Source: Verrucomicrobiota bacterium (GTDB lineage: Bacteria > Verrucomicrobiota > Verrucomicrobiia > Limisphaerales > JAEYXS01). Taken from it: a DNA stretch of 9,550 nt. Both the position numbers and the translations under genes were made by a program. Location: positions 1-9,550 of the forward strand of contig JAJNBN010000089.1 of NCBI GenBank assembly GCA_021156225.1, given 5' to 3'. How positions within the stretch are numbered: the first letter of the stretch is position 1; every line of letters starts with the position of its first letter. The notes under the pieces are model-generated. The model was not told where the DNA came from, did not search any database, and was given only the letters and a program-made list of their open reading frames with translations. Below, in pieces: positions 1 through 6,108 of the stretch.

Positions 1-1
1 C

Positions 2-172
2 CAGGAGCCCGAGGCAAGCTGGGGGAACATGCTGAATGCTGCCCAAAATACTGAGTACCTGCGCAACTATCCGTGGTTGCTCGCCCCGGGTGCGGCAATT
101 TTTATCACGGTTCTGGCTTTCAACTTCCTCGGCGATGGCTTAAGAGACGCCGTGGATACCAAGAGTTCTTAG
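2..172 (+). CDS. Peptide ABC transporter permease, DppC/OppC type (3' end only)
   Basis: Only the last 56 codons are present; the gene begins before the window. They read as the conserved C-terminus of the second permease of dipeptide/oligopeptide ABC importers. A SWGNMLNAAQ segment, the EAA-like region that contacts the ATPase, is followed by PWLLAPGAAIF and the final membrane span ending in FNFLGDGLRDAVD. This subunit forms the inner-membrane channel together with a DppB-type partner. The TAG stop is separated by only two bases from the ATG of the next gene, an ATPase of the same transporter, so the two are almost certainly co-transcribed and probably translationally coupled. Whether the substrate is dipeptides, oligopeptides or another solute such as nickel cannot be told from this tail. 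Confidence 0.93.
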   Translation, partial: QEPEASWGNMLNAAQNTEYLRNYPWLLAPGAAIFITVLAFNFLGDGLRDAVDTKSS

Positions 173-174
173 AC

Positions 175-1170
175 ATGCCGCTGCTCGAAATCAAAAATCT
201 GAAGCTCGACTTCAAGCAAGGTGACAAGCTGCTGCGCGCAGTGGATGGCGTCTCCTTCACCTTGGATGCGGGTGAAACCGTCTGCTTGGTAGGCGAGAGC
301 GGTTGCGGCAAAAGCGTCACCGCACTTTCCATCGCCAAACTGGTGCCGACCCCGCCCGCCATCTATCCCGAAGGCCAGATTCTCCTTAACGGTCAGGATG
401 TGCTGAAGATGGGTAAGAACGAACTACGGTCCATTCGTGGTGGCATGGTCAGTTATATTTTCCAGGATCCCAGCGCGTCCTTGAATCCCGTCTTTCGCGT
501 GGGAAATCAGATCAAGGAATCACTCAAGCTGCATCGCCCTAAGTTTGCCACGGATGCAGAGGTCATCCGCTTGCTCAAGCTGGTGGGCATTCCTGCTCCC
601 GAGTCTCGTATCCGCGATTATCCGCACCAGATGTCCGGCGGCATGCAGCAGCGCGTGATGATCGCCATGGCCTTGGCCTCGGAACCCAAGCTGCTGGTGG
701 CGGATGAGCCGACCACCGCCTTGGATGTGACGATTCAAGCGCAGATCATGGAGCTGCTCCTGGACCTGAAGAAGCGGCTCGGCATGAGCATCCTGCTCAT
801 CACCCACAATCTGGGTATCGTGGGCGACATCGCGGACCGGTTGGCGGTGATGTATGCCGGTCAGATCGTGGAGATGGCCCCGGCCAATCAGATGCTGAAG
901 CGTCCATTGCATCCCTATACGAAATCATTGATGCACTCGGTGCCCAAGCTGGGCCATGAACTGGAAAGGTTGAATGCCATCCCGGGCAACGTGCCGAGCA
1001 TCGGCTTTATGCCCACAGGCTGTCGGTTTCACCCGCGCTGTCCCATCGCCCACAGTGATTGTTCCAAGAATGTCCCGGAACTGGTGGAAGTGGAACCGGG
1101 ACATTGGGTGCGGTGCCCATATTGGCCGGAGGCTGTTGGCGAAAAGCCTCGCGCGCAAGCTGCCGTATAG
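175..1170 (+). CDS. Peptide ABC transporter ATPase, DppD/OppD type
   Basis: This is the first of two ATPases driving peptide import at the cytoplasmic face of the inner membrane. The product has 331 residues, normal for DppD/OppD. Walker A is GESGCGKS (residues 40-47), the Q-loop Gln is 97, the ABC signature SGGMQQ is 154-159, Walker B LLVADE is 173-178 and the H-loop His is 211. The C-terminal oligopeptide/dipeptide extension includes the [10 protein letters not shown] motif (243-252). Four cysteines (283, 289, 296, 314) match the family's C-terminal cluster; a [4Fe-4S] cluster is known at this site in mycobacterial DppD. An in-frame ATG exists 102 bases upstream, but it would overlap the permease gene and add residues unlike the family. 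The ATG at 175, two bases after the permease stop and starting [10 protein letters not shown], is preferred. There is no clear Shine-Dalgarno, which fits translational coupling. Confidence 0.95.
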   Translation: MPLLEIKNLKLDFKQGDKLLRAVDGVSFTLDAGETVCLVGESGCGKSVTALSIAKLVPTPPAIYPEGQILLNGQDVLKMGKNELRSIRGGMVSYIFQDPSASLNPVFRVGNQIKESLKLHRPKFATDAEVIRLLKLVGIPAPESRIRDYPHQMSGGMQQRVMIAMALASEPKLLVADEPTTALDVTIQAQIMELLLDLKKRLGMSILLITHNLGIVGDIADRLAVMYAGQIVEMAPANQMLKRPLHPYTKSLMHSVPKLGHELERLNAIPGNVPSIGFMPTGCRFHPRCPIAHSDCSKNVPELVEVEPGHWVRCPYWPEAVGEKPRAQAAV

Positions 1171-1205
1171 AGCCCGGATCAAGTTGATGACTAACGTTTA
1201 ATCTG

Positions 1206-2219
1206 ATGTCGCTGCTCGAAGTCAAAAATCTAAAAGTTCATTTCCCCGTCAAACACGGGCTGTTCAGCCGCGTGAAAGCACACGTGAAAGCGGTGGACGA
1301 TGTGAGCCTCACGGTGGGCCACGGTGAGACGGTGGGGCTCGTGGGGGAAAGCGGCTGTGGCAAGACCACCTTGGGCCGCGCCATCATCCGCTTGCTCGAT
1401 CCGACAGCGGGCCAGGTTTTCTTTAACGGAGAGGAAATCACCAAGCTCAAGCAGGGCGAACTGCGCAGCCGTCGTCGTCAGTTCCAGATGATTTTTCAGG
1501 ATCCCTATGGTTCGCTGAATCCGCGCATGACGGTCGGCCAGATCATTGGTGAGGCCATTGATATCCATAAACTCGCAGCCACTCCGGAAGCGCGCCGCGA
1601 ACGCATTTCCAGCCTGTTAAAAGACGTGGGTTTGGATGCGCGTTACGCTGATCGTTATCCGCACGAATTCAGCGGTGGCCAGCGTCAACGCATCGGCATC
1701 GCTCGTGCCTTGGCGGTCGAGCCCAAGCTCATCGTTTGCGACGAGCCGGTGAGCGCACTCGACGTCTCCGTGCAGGCTCAGATCATCAACCTGCTGATGG
1801 ACATCCAGCGTGAGCACAAGCTCTCGTATCTGTTCATCGCGCACGATCTCGCCGTCGTCGAGCACATCAGTCATCGTGTGATGGTCATGTATCTGGGGCA
1901 TGTCGTGGAGAGTGCTCCCTCGAAAACTATCTGCCGTCGTCCGCTGCATCCTTATACTCAGGCACTCATCTCTGCGGTGCCGGAAGTGGATCCGGAATCA
2001 AAGCGGAAACGCATCATTCTGCCCGGTGACGTCCCATCGCCGATCAACCCGCCTTCCGGATGTCCTTTCCATCCGCGCTGCCCGATTGCCGTGGATCGCT
2101 GCAAGGTAGAGGTGCCGCCTTTGCGGGAGATAACTCCCGGTCATTGGGCCGCCTGTCACTTGGCGGGCACGCCAGCAGGGGTAAGTGGCACTAAAGTGGG
2201 CGGTCCAACGCTTGGTTGA
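1206..2219 (+). CDS. Peptide ABC transporter ATPase, DppF/OppF type
   Basis: This is the second ATPase of the same importer, pairing with the DppD/OppD-type subunit 35 bases upstream. It has 337 residues. Walker A is GESGCGKT (47-54), the Q-loop Gln is 98, the signature SGGQRQ is 156-161, Walker B LIVCDE is 175-180 and the H-loop His is 213. The family C-terminal extension has [17 protein letters not shown] (244-260) and four cysteines (286, 292, 299, 317) in the same pattern as its partner. The early [18 protein letters not shown] stretch is typical of the F-type subunit. No good ribosome binding site precedes the ATG. The last roughly 20 residues, after GHWAACHLA, form a Gly/Pro/Thr-rich tail beyond the usual family end. 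The DNA for this tail also encodes the C-terminus of an opposite-strand gene. Confidence 0.95.
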   Translation: MSLLEVKNLKVHFPVKHGLFSRVKAHVKAVDDVSLTVGHGETVGLVGESGCGKTTLGRAIIRLLDPTAGQVFFNGEEITKLKQGELRSRRRQFQMIFQDPYGSLNPRMTVGQIIGEAIDIHKLAATPEARRERISSLLKDVGLDARYADRYPHEFSGGQRQRIGIARALAVEPKLIVCDEPVSALDVSVQAQIINLLMDIQREHKLSYLFIAHDLAVVEHISHRVMVMYLGHVVESAPSKTICRRPLHPYTQALISAVPEVDPESKRKRIILPGDVPSPINPPSGCPFHPRCPIAVDRCKVEVPPLREITPGHWAACHLAGTPAGVSGTKVGGPTLG

Positions 2220-2668
2220 GCGACGGGAGCGCTTTTTCCTCCCGCAATAAAATTGGTTTTGCCCGTCTTGCCGTCGGCTTCGATGATCAGCAAATACTCT
2301 TCGCCTATCTGCAATGGAGTAGGTGGCACTCCGGCCACGGCAGGCTTCATTCCTGGGACATCCCCCGCGTAGCTGAAAGCTTTCACCGGATTCGATTTCG
2401 GAGCCCCTTCCATAGACCAAACCGGCGGGGTTAACTCATTTGTAGCCAAGGCTTTGGATGGGTATACTTGGATGCTGGTGATCTCATACTTGCTGTTGAG
2501 CCCAAAGGCCACGGGATAGGCCCCTTGGGAACTGCCCGGACGCAGCATAGGACGAATTTGCGTAATGATTTGAATATTCTTCGGGCGGAACCAGTCGGTG
2601 AAATAGACAGCATAAACCACTGCCAGGGCGATGGTCACTGTGCTGAGGATAATGGCCTTGAGGTTCAT
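2156..2668 (-). CDS. Small membrane-anchored protein of unknown function
   Basis: I do not recognise this family. The 170-residue product starts [20 protein letters not shown], one hydrophobic span (about residues 4-21) after a single Lys. It is therefore a signal anchor or uncleaved signal peptide, with the rest probably periplasmic. The soluble part has a predicted beta-rich region ([14 protein letters not shown], then [20 protein letters not shown], later [11 protein letters not shown]). It ends in a Pro/Val-rich tail that looks disordered. The ATG at 2668 is chosen because an AGGA lies five bases upstream. In-frame starts further upstream, up to 2728, would add a hydrophilic stretch before the membrane span and overlap the divergent gene. 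Its 3' end overlaps the DppF/OppF-type gene on the other strand by 64 bases. Coding composition and a plausible start support a real gene; function is open. Confidence 0.75.
   Translation of the reverse strand: MNLKAIILSTVTIALAVVYAVYFTDWFRPKNIQIITQIRPMLRPGSSQGAYPVAFGLNSKYEITSIQVYPSKALATNELTPPVWSMEGAPKSNPVKAFSYAGDVPGMKPAVAGVPPTPLQIGEEYLLIIEADGKTGKTNFIAGGKSAPVAQPSVGPPTLVPLTPAGVPAK
2219..2244 (+). terminator. Candidate hairpin terminator after the peptide-transporter operon
   Basis: Two mutually exclusive stems lie directly after the ATPase stop. AGCG (2219-2222) pairs with CGCT (2230-2233) and is followed by four more T residues, which resembles a weak intrinsic terminator for plus-strand transcription. 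Alternatively CGGGAG (2224-2229) pairs with CTCCCG (2239-2244), enclosing the T-run in its loop. The stems are short. The DNA is also coding on the minus strand, so its sequence is constrained by another role. The call rests mainly on its position at the end of the operon. Confidence 0.3.
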
Positions 2669-2688
2669 GTTCCTAAACTTGACGCACC

Positions 2689-3591
2689 ATGACTGGAGAA
2701 AATTCGACATCAATGAAGTTTGAACCAAAAATTAAGGTTCAATTCACTCCCTCGGACCGGTTCTCGCCGGCCCTTAAGTTTCGTGCCGCCAAGCCGTCAC
2801 CTGCGCCGGTCGAGCTGCCCAAGCCATGGATGCTTCCCGTTGCTTTCAAAGAACATTCGCAGCGCCGTCGTGCCTTCACCTTGATTGAACTTTTGGTCGT
2901 CATCGCGATCATCGCGATTTTGGCGGGGATGCTTTTGCCGTCTTTATCTTCCGGCAAGCAGGCTGCATTGCGCATCAAGTGCGTCAGTAACTTGCGACAG
3001 GTGAACATGGCCCTGCGGATGTATGCCGATGATAACAAGGGCCAGTTCACGCCGCGTCATGCAACGAATCGATGGACCACGCTTTTGTTGAATGGTTACG
3101 TGGACACGCGGTTGCTGAAGTGTCCCGCGGATGCTCCCAATCCGCTTTCTTCCGGAACGCCCGGTTACACCACCAATCAGCTTCCTGCAGATTTCGCTTC
3201 CCGCAGTTATCTGATCAACGGCTGGAATGATTTTTTCCAAAGCACGCTGAGCACGAACGATTGGCAATTATACATGACCGCCGCCTACAAGCATGGCATT
3301 CGCGAAGCAGCGATCCGCCAGCCTCAGGAAACCATTGCGTTCGGTGAAAAGGAAACAGAGTCGCCGCATTTTTACATGGATTTCTATGAGGGGAATGGCA
3401 ACGACATCGAGGAATCTGAACAGAGCCGTCACATGACCGGAGGTGGCGTGAAATCGAAGCAAGGCGGATCCAATTACGCGATGGTGGATGGCAGCGTCCA
3501 ATATTTGAAATATGGCCAAGCCCTGACTCCGGTAAACCAGTGGGCGGTGATGGCCAACTGGCGGACGAACGCGGCGAATCTGGCTCCCTGA
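2689..3591 (+). CDS. Prepilin-like protein (type II secretion/type IV pilin N-terminus)
   Basis: The class III prepilin signal is at residues 59-85: RRRA, then FTLIELLVVIAIIAILAGML, with Glu at the +5 position of the mature protein (residue 67). A prepilin peptidase would cut between Ala62 and Phe63, leaving a protein anchored by its first helix. The mature part begins with the KCVSNLRQVNMALRMYADDN helix typical of the DUF1559-like/H-X9-DG prepilin-like proteins that multiply in Verrucomicrobiota, Planctomycetota and Lentisphaerota. Near the C-terminus NYAMVDGSVQYLKYG is the usual DG strand. The matching His (248) is 18 rather than 9 residues before it. The start is uncertain: ATG 2689 gives a 62-residue leader, ATG 2713 a shorter one, and ATG 2830 a conventional 15-residue leader. 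None has a good ribosome binding site. The role in pilus, secretion or surface structure is unknown. Confidence 0.88.
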   Translation: MTGENSTSMKFEPKIKVQFTPSDRFSPALKFRAAKPSPAPVELPKPWMLPVAFKEHSQRRRAFTLIELLVVIAIIAILAGMLLPSLSSGKQAALRIKCVSNLRQVNMALRMYADDNKGQFTPRHATNRWTTLLLNGYVDTRLLKCPADAPNPLSSGTPGYTTNQLPADFASRSYLINGWNDFFQSTLSTNDWQLYMTAAYKHGIREAAIRQPQETIAFGEKETESPHFYMDFYEGNGNDIEESEQSRHMTGGGVKSKQGGSNYAMVDGSVQYLKYGQALTPVNQWAVMANWRTNAANLAP

Positions 3592-3602
3592 TCAAGGCTG
3601 TC

Positions 3603-4307
3603 TCAAAGCGTTAAGATCACCGCATTGGTCCGGCCTTCGATTTCGAGGGTGACCTTGGTTGCTTCGATCTTCAAACATTTCACCTGATAGGACACCCCGT
3701 CTGCCTTGATAGGCGAGGACTGGCCTTCACCGATCACGATGTTGTTGATCAAGGCCGTCCTGCGGTTGCTGTCCCCGATGATCGACTTCAGCACCAGCTG
3801 GAGAGGTTCCGTCTCGAAACTGGCGGAGGTCACTGATTCCGTCTTTTGTTCAGTTACCGGTTGAGCAACTGCACGGTCCTTTAGTTTTGAAAAAATCTTC
3901 ATCGGGATTTTGCTGGCGGCGATTGACTCGTTAGCTTCTTCCTCGGCCTTTCTCTGGTCCGCATTGTCGATGCCCGCGATGCCTCCGCTCACGAGTCCGC
4001 TGATCAAGGACGCAAGTGCGATAAAATAGATGACGTAAGCCGAAAACCCCCGGCGCAAATTCTCCAGATACTCTTCCTCGGTGTGCTCTTCCAAGGCGCG
4101 AAGATGGGCTTTCCAAGCGATGCAACCGGCGATCAAAACGGGGATGGCCAACGCATCTACCCAGCCCAGCGCCGTCGGATGATAAAACACCGTGACAATT
4201 GCGTGGCCGATGATGACGCCTGAGATGACTGAGACGATGAAAAGATAGACGGCCGGCAGAACCCGTGCCGTCAAACCCTCCGAGCCATCATCGTTTGAGC
4301 GCTCCAT
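3603..4307 (-). CDS. Three-span membrane protein with GspC/PilP-like C-terminal domain
   Basis: The product has 234 residues and I do not recognise a named family. Three hydrophobic spans are visible: about 17-41 (VLPAVYLFIVSVISG onward), 47-66 and 90-112 (AYVIYFIALASLISG onward). A Glu-rich cytoplasmic-looking loop (EEHTEEEYLENLRRG) separates the second and third. After a charged linker (118-165) the last 65 residues (168-234) have the pattern of the small beta domain in GspC/PilP-type secretion proteins: LVLKSIIGDSNRRTALINN, then a VIGEGQ turn, VKCLKIEATKVTLEIEG and a terminal hydrophobic strand. That resemblance is by eye. It is the last gene of the minus-strand run, 50 bases after the zinc-ribbon gene, and converges with the prepilin-like gene 11 bases away. 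No clear ribosome binding site; a hairpin ends four bases before the ATG. Confidence 0.8.
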   Translation of the reverse strand: MERSNDDGSEGLTARVLPAVYLFIVSVISGVIIGHAIVTVFYHPTALGWVDALAIPVLIAGCIAWKAHLRALEEHTEEEYLENLRRGFSAYVIYFIALASLISGLVSGGIAGIDNADQRKAEEEANESIAASKIPMKIFSKLKDRAVAQPVTEQKTESVTSASFETEPLQLVLKSIIGDSNRRTALINNIVIGEGQSSPIKADGVSYQVKCLKIEATKVTLEIEGRTNAVILTL

Positions 4308-4311
4308 CGAC

Positions 4312-4349
4312 TATGGCTTAACCCGCCATACGGCCCTAGGTCAAACCTA
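4312..4349 (-). repeat. Two small perfect inverted repeats between membrane-protein genes
   Basis: The 50-base gap between two minus-strand genes contains TATGGC (4312-4317) paired with GCCATA (4325-4330) around a seven-base loop, and TAGGT (4337-4341) paired with ACCTA (4345-4349) around a three-base loop. In the transcript the six-base stem would end four bases before the ATG of the downstream gene, where a ribosome binding site would normally sit. No T-run follows either stem, so a classic terminator is unlikely. A role in translation control or RNA processing is possible but unproven, and stems this short can occur by chance. Confidence 0.35.
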
Positions 4350-4357
4350 AGCAGCAC

Positions 4358-4939
4358 TCATTTCTTGTTCAAAAAGACGCCGACGACCTTCGCATCCCAA
4401 ACCGTTTGAGTGGCCGAAGTCTGGACGGAAAACTCCGAGGACGCATTCGGCTGCAGATTGCTGACCACGGCGGATACCTTGCCTGAGACAGCGCCGGCAC
4501 CGTCCAAAGTCTCAAAATCCACCCGTGCGTCAGCGATGACTTTCGAGGTGGAATTGGAAACTGCCCCCGTCAGATAAAAGGTCCGATACTCGCCCGGCTC
4601 AAGTTTCCACGTCGTGACTTGCACGCCTTCCAAGGGGCCGCTTGGTTTGGAACGGAACAGGAGAAACAGTCCAAAGACCGCGTTCACGCCCAGCAGCAGC
4701 GCTACCGCATAGATGATGCTTAACTTTGTTTTCTGACCTTTCGCGACCTCTGCAGGCGTTAAGGTAGCGGGATCAGGATAGTCATAAGTGGCCTGGGCCG
4801 GATCGGCCGGTGGGATCTTCAACGTCACCAGTGTCTGGCAATGCGGGCAGGGGATGGTTTGCCCGGCATACTCCGCCGGAAACTCGATCTTGCCCCGGCA
4901 CTGGCTGCAGAAAATCTTATGAAAAACCTGGTCGCTCAT
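4358..4939 (-). CDS. Zinc-ribbon membrane protein with FxLYD-like extracytoplasmic domain
   Basis: The product has 193 residues in three parts. The N-terminus is a zinc ribbon with two CxxC knuckles (C11, C14 and C31, C34) in the pattern FCSQCRGKIEF...IPCPHC, often seen at the cytoplasmic end of bacterial membrane proteins. After a Pro/Ala-rich linker there is one membrane span (about 72-95, LSIIYAVALLLGVNAVFGLF). The rest (about 110-190) should lie outside the membrane. It resembles the FxLYD fold: YLTGAVSNSTSKVIADARVDF, then LDGAGAVSG and NLQPNASSEFSV. The function is unknown; a sensor or scaffold linking cytoplasm and envelope is inference. Its ATG overlaps the stop of the 71-residue protein gene (ATGA), so the two are translationally coupled and probably work together. 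No strong ribosome binding site is present. Confidence 0.85.
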   Translation of the reverse strand: MSDQVFHKIFCSQCRGKIEFPAEYAGQTIPCPHCQTLVTLKIPPADPAQATYDYPDPATLTPAEVAKGQKTKLSIIYAVALLLGVNAVFGLFLLFRSKPSGPLEGVQVTTWKLEPGEYRTFYLTGAVSNSTSKVIADARVDFETLDGAGAVSGKVSAVVSNLQPNASSEFSVQTSATQTVWDAKVVGVFLNKK

Positions 4940-5151
4940 TTCTTCACTTCATTATTGAACGACCACAATTCCCGGATGGGAGCGTGCCGGCTGAATTTGA
5001 AAACAGTCCAGCCTAACGCCACGATCAAGATCACCAGAAGATACTTCAACAGGCCGATCGTCCGTTCCCGTTTTTTGACGATGACGGACAGTTCCTGATT
5101 CGAATGTTCCAGCCATTGCTCGTCTGTGCCGCGCTGATATTCGTCTGCCAT
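4936..5151 (-). CDS. Small single-span membrane protein, 71 residues
   Basis: The product is short: a hydrophilic, Glu/Gln-rich N-terminus (ADEYQRGTDEQWLEHSNQE), a basic patch (VKKRERT), one membrane span (about 33-51, IGLLKYLLVILIVALGWTVF) and a short charged tail. It has no signal cleavage site, and the positive-inside rule does not clearly fix its orientation. The family is not recognised. It is taken as real because AGGA lies six bases before the ATG, the gene sits 18 bases after the KDG dehydratase gene, and its TGA overlaps the ATG of the zinc-ribbon gene by four bases. That packing suggests a small partner of the zinc-ribbon membrane protein. A longer minus-strand reading frame over the same bases gives a composition without clear protein character and was discarded. 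Confidence 0.75.
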   Translation of the reverse strand: MADEYQRGTDEQWLEHSNQELSVIVKKRERTIGLLKYLLVILIVALGWTVFKFSRHAPIRELWSFNNEVKK

Positions 5152-5169
5152 GGCGGCATCCTAGCATGA

Positions 5170-6084
5170 TCAAAGCACCGGTTTCCACGCTTTAAGCAGG
5201 CTAGCCAGTTCCGTCACTTCCTCGGGCTTAAGGTCGGGCAACGGCGGACGGCAAGGCCCACCGGATAGGCCGATGATGTCCATGGCGGACTTCATGGCGG
5301 AGACTTCGTAGCCTTTGCGACGTGCGCGGAAAGCATACAACGGGGTGACATACTTGCTCATCAGTTCGGCCAGTTCCTCACGACGGCCAGCAGCGGCAGC
5401 CTCATGGAGCATGATGGAGAGCTTCGGCGAGATGGTCGCGATGCTGGAGGTGTAAGTGCGCACGCCGATGGAATAGTAGGCTGGCACCGCATCGTCACCC
5501 GCGCCACCGATCCAGAGCAGACGGTCACCGACCACTTGCTGGATCATTTGATACTTGCGGATGTCCGCCGTGCCATCTTTCCACGCGATAAGGTTTGGCA
5601 AATCCTTCGCCAGTTGACTGACGAATTTCGGTGAAGGATTCACCCAGTCACGGCTGTAAACAAGGAAGCCAAGCTTGGTCGCTTTGCCGATAGCCTTATA
5701 GTAGTCCGCCAAGGAAGCTTCATCTGCGTGCGGGAAGTAAGGGGGCAGTGCGAGAATGCCATCCACACCAGCGGCGACGGATTGCTTGGTAAGTTGCAGG
5801 GCGATGGGATAGTTGAATCCCACGCCGGTAAGCACCGGCACCCGCGCGTTCACTTCTTCCACAGTGGCCTTGACCACTTCCAGATGCTCCTCGGGCGAGA
5901 GCGAATACATTTCACCTGTGCCCGCCGGAGCCACCACTGCGGCCACCTTGTGCTTCATGATGAAGCGGACGTTCTTGCGATGGCCGGCGATATCGAGGCC
6001 GAGGTTTTTCTTAAACGGGGTCACCGGAAAGGAGATCACACCGCTCGACAATTTCTCACGCAGTTCAGCAGGCTTAAGAGGCAT
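5170..6084 (-). CDS. kdgD: 5-dehydro-4-deoxyglucarate dehydratase (decarboxylating)
   Basis: This cytoplasmic enzyme of D-glucarate/D-galactarate breakdown converts 5-dehydro-4-deoxy-D-glucarate to 2-oxoglutarate semialdehyde with loss of water and CO2 (EC 4.2.1.41). The 304 residues form a single dihydrodipicolinate synthase-type TIM barrel of normal length. Visible family features are SFPVTPF (18-24), the APAGTGEMYSL loop (52-62), the catalytic Tyr in LVYSRD (Tyr143), the Schiff-base Lys in IAWKDG (Lys169) and the C-terminal SGGPCRPPLPDL (274-285). The YSRD and WKDG forms fit KDG dehydratases better than DapA or N-acetylneuraminate lyase. The neighbouring glucarate dehydratase gene, 24 bases upstream, makes its substrate, which strongly supports the assignment. 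Other members of the barrel superfamily cannot be fully excluded without a tree. Confidence 0.88.
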   Translation of the reverse strand: MPLKPAELREKLSSGVISFPVTPFKKNLGLDIAGHRKNVRFIMKHKVAAVVAPAGTGEMYSLSPEEHLEVVKATVEEVNARVPVLTGVGFNYPIALQLTKQSVAAGVDGILALPPYFPHADEASLADYYKAIGKATKLGFLVYSRDWVNPSPKFVSQLAKDLPNLIAWKDGTADIRKYQMIQQVVGDRLLWIGGAGDDAVPAYYSIGVRTYTSSIATISPKLSIMLHEAAAAGRREELAELMSKYVTPLYAFRARRKGYEVSAMKSAMDIIGLSGGPCRPPLPDLKPEEVTELASLLKAWKPVL

Positions 6085-6108
6085 ACAATTAAAACAGGTT
6101 AAATTTTA

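Noticed and set aside
73..174. N-terminal extension of the DppD/OppD-type ATPase from an upstream ATG at 73
   Set aside because: The added residues come from a different frame of the permease gene, do not resemble the family, and would overlap it by 100 bases. The ATG at 175, two bases after the permease stop, gives the standard N-terminus.
520..912. 130-residue minus-strand frame inside the first ATPase gene, and similar long antisense frames at 1230-1568 and 1617-1949
   Set aside because: They are antisense to strongly conserved ATPase motifs, His-rich from complementary codons, and have no start signals or recognisable domains.
283..1100. Possible unusual iron-sulfur cysteine cluster specific to this transporter
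   Set aside because: The four C-terminal cysteines present in both ATPases are a standard feature of the DppD/DppF and OppD/OppF families, so they are annotated but not treated as novel.
2669..2728. Longer start (2728) for the small anchored protein
   Set aside because: It would put 20 hydrophilic residues before the membrane anchor and overlap the divergent prepilin-like gene. ATG 2668 has a well-spaced AGGA.
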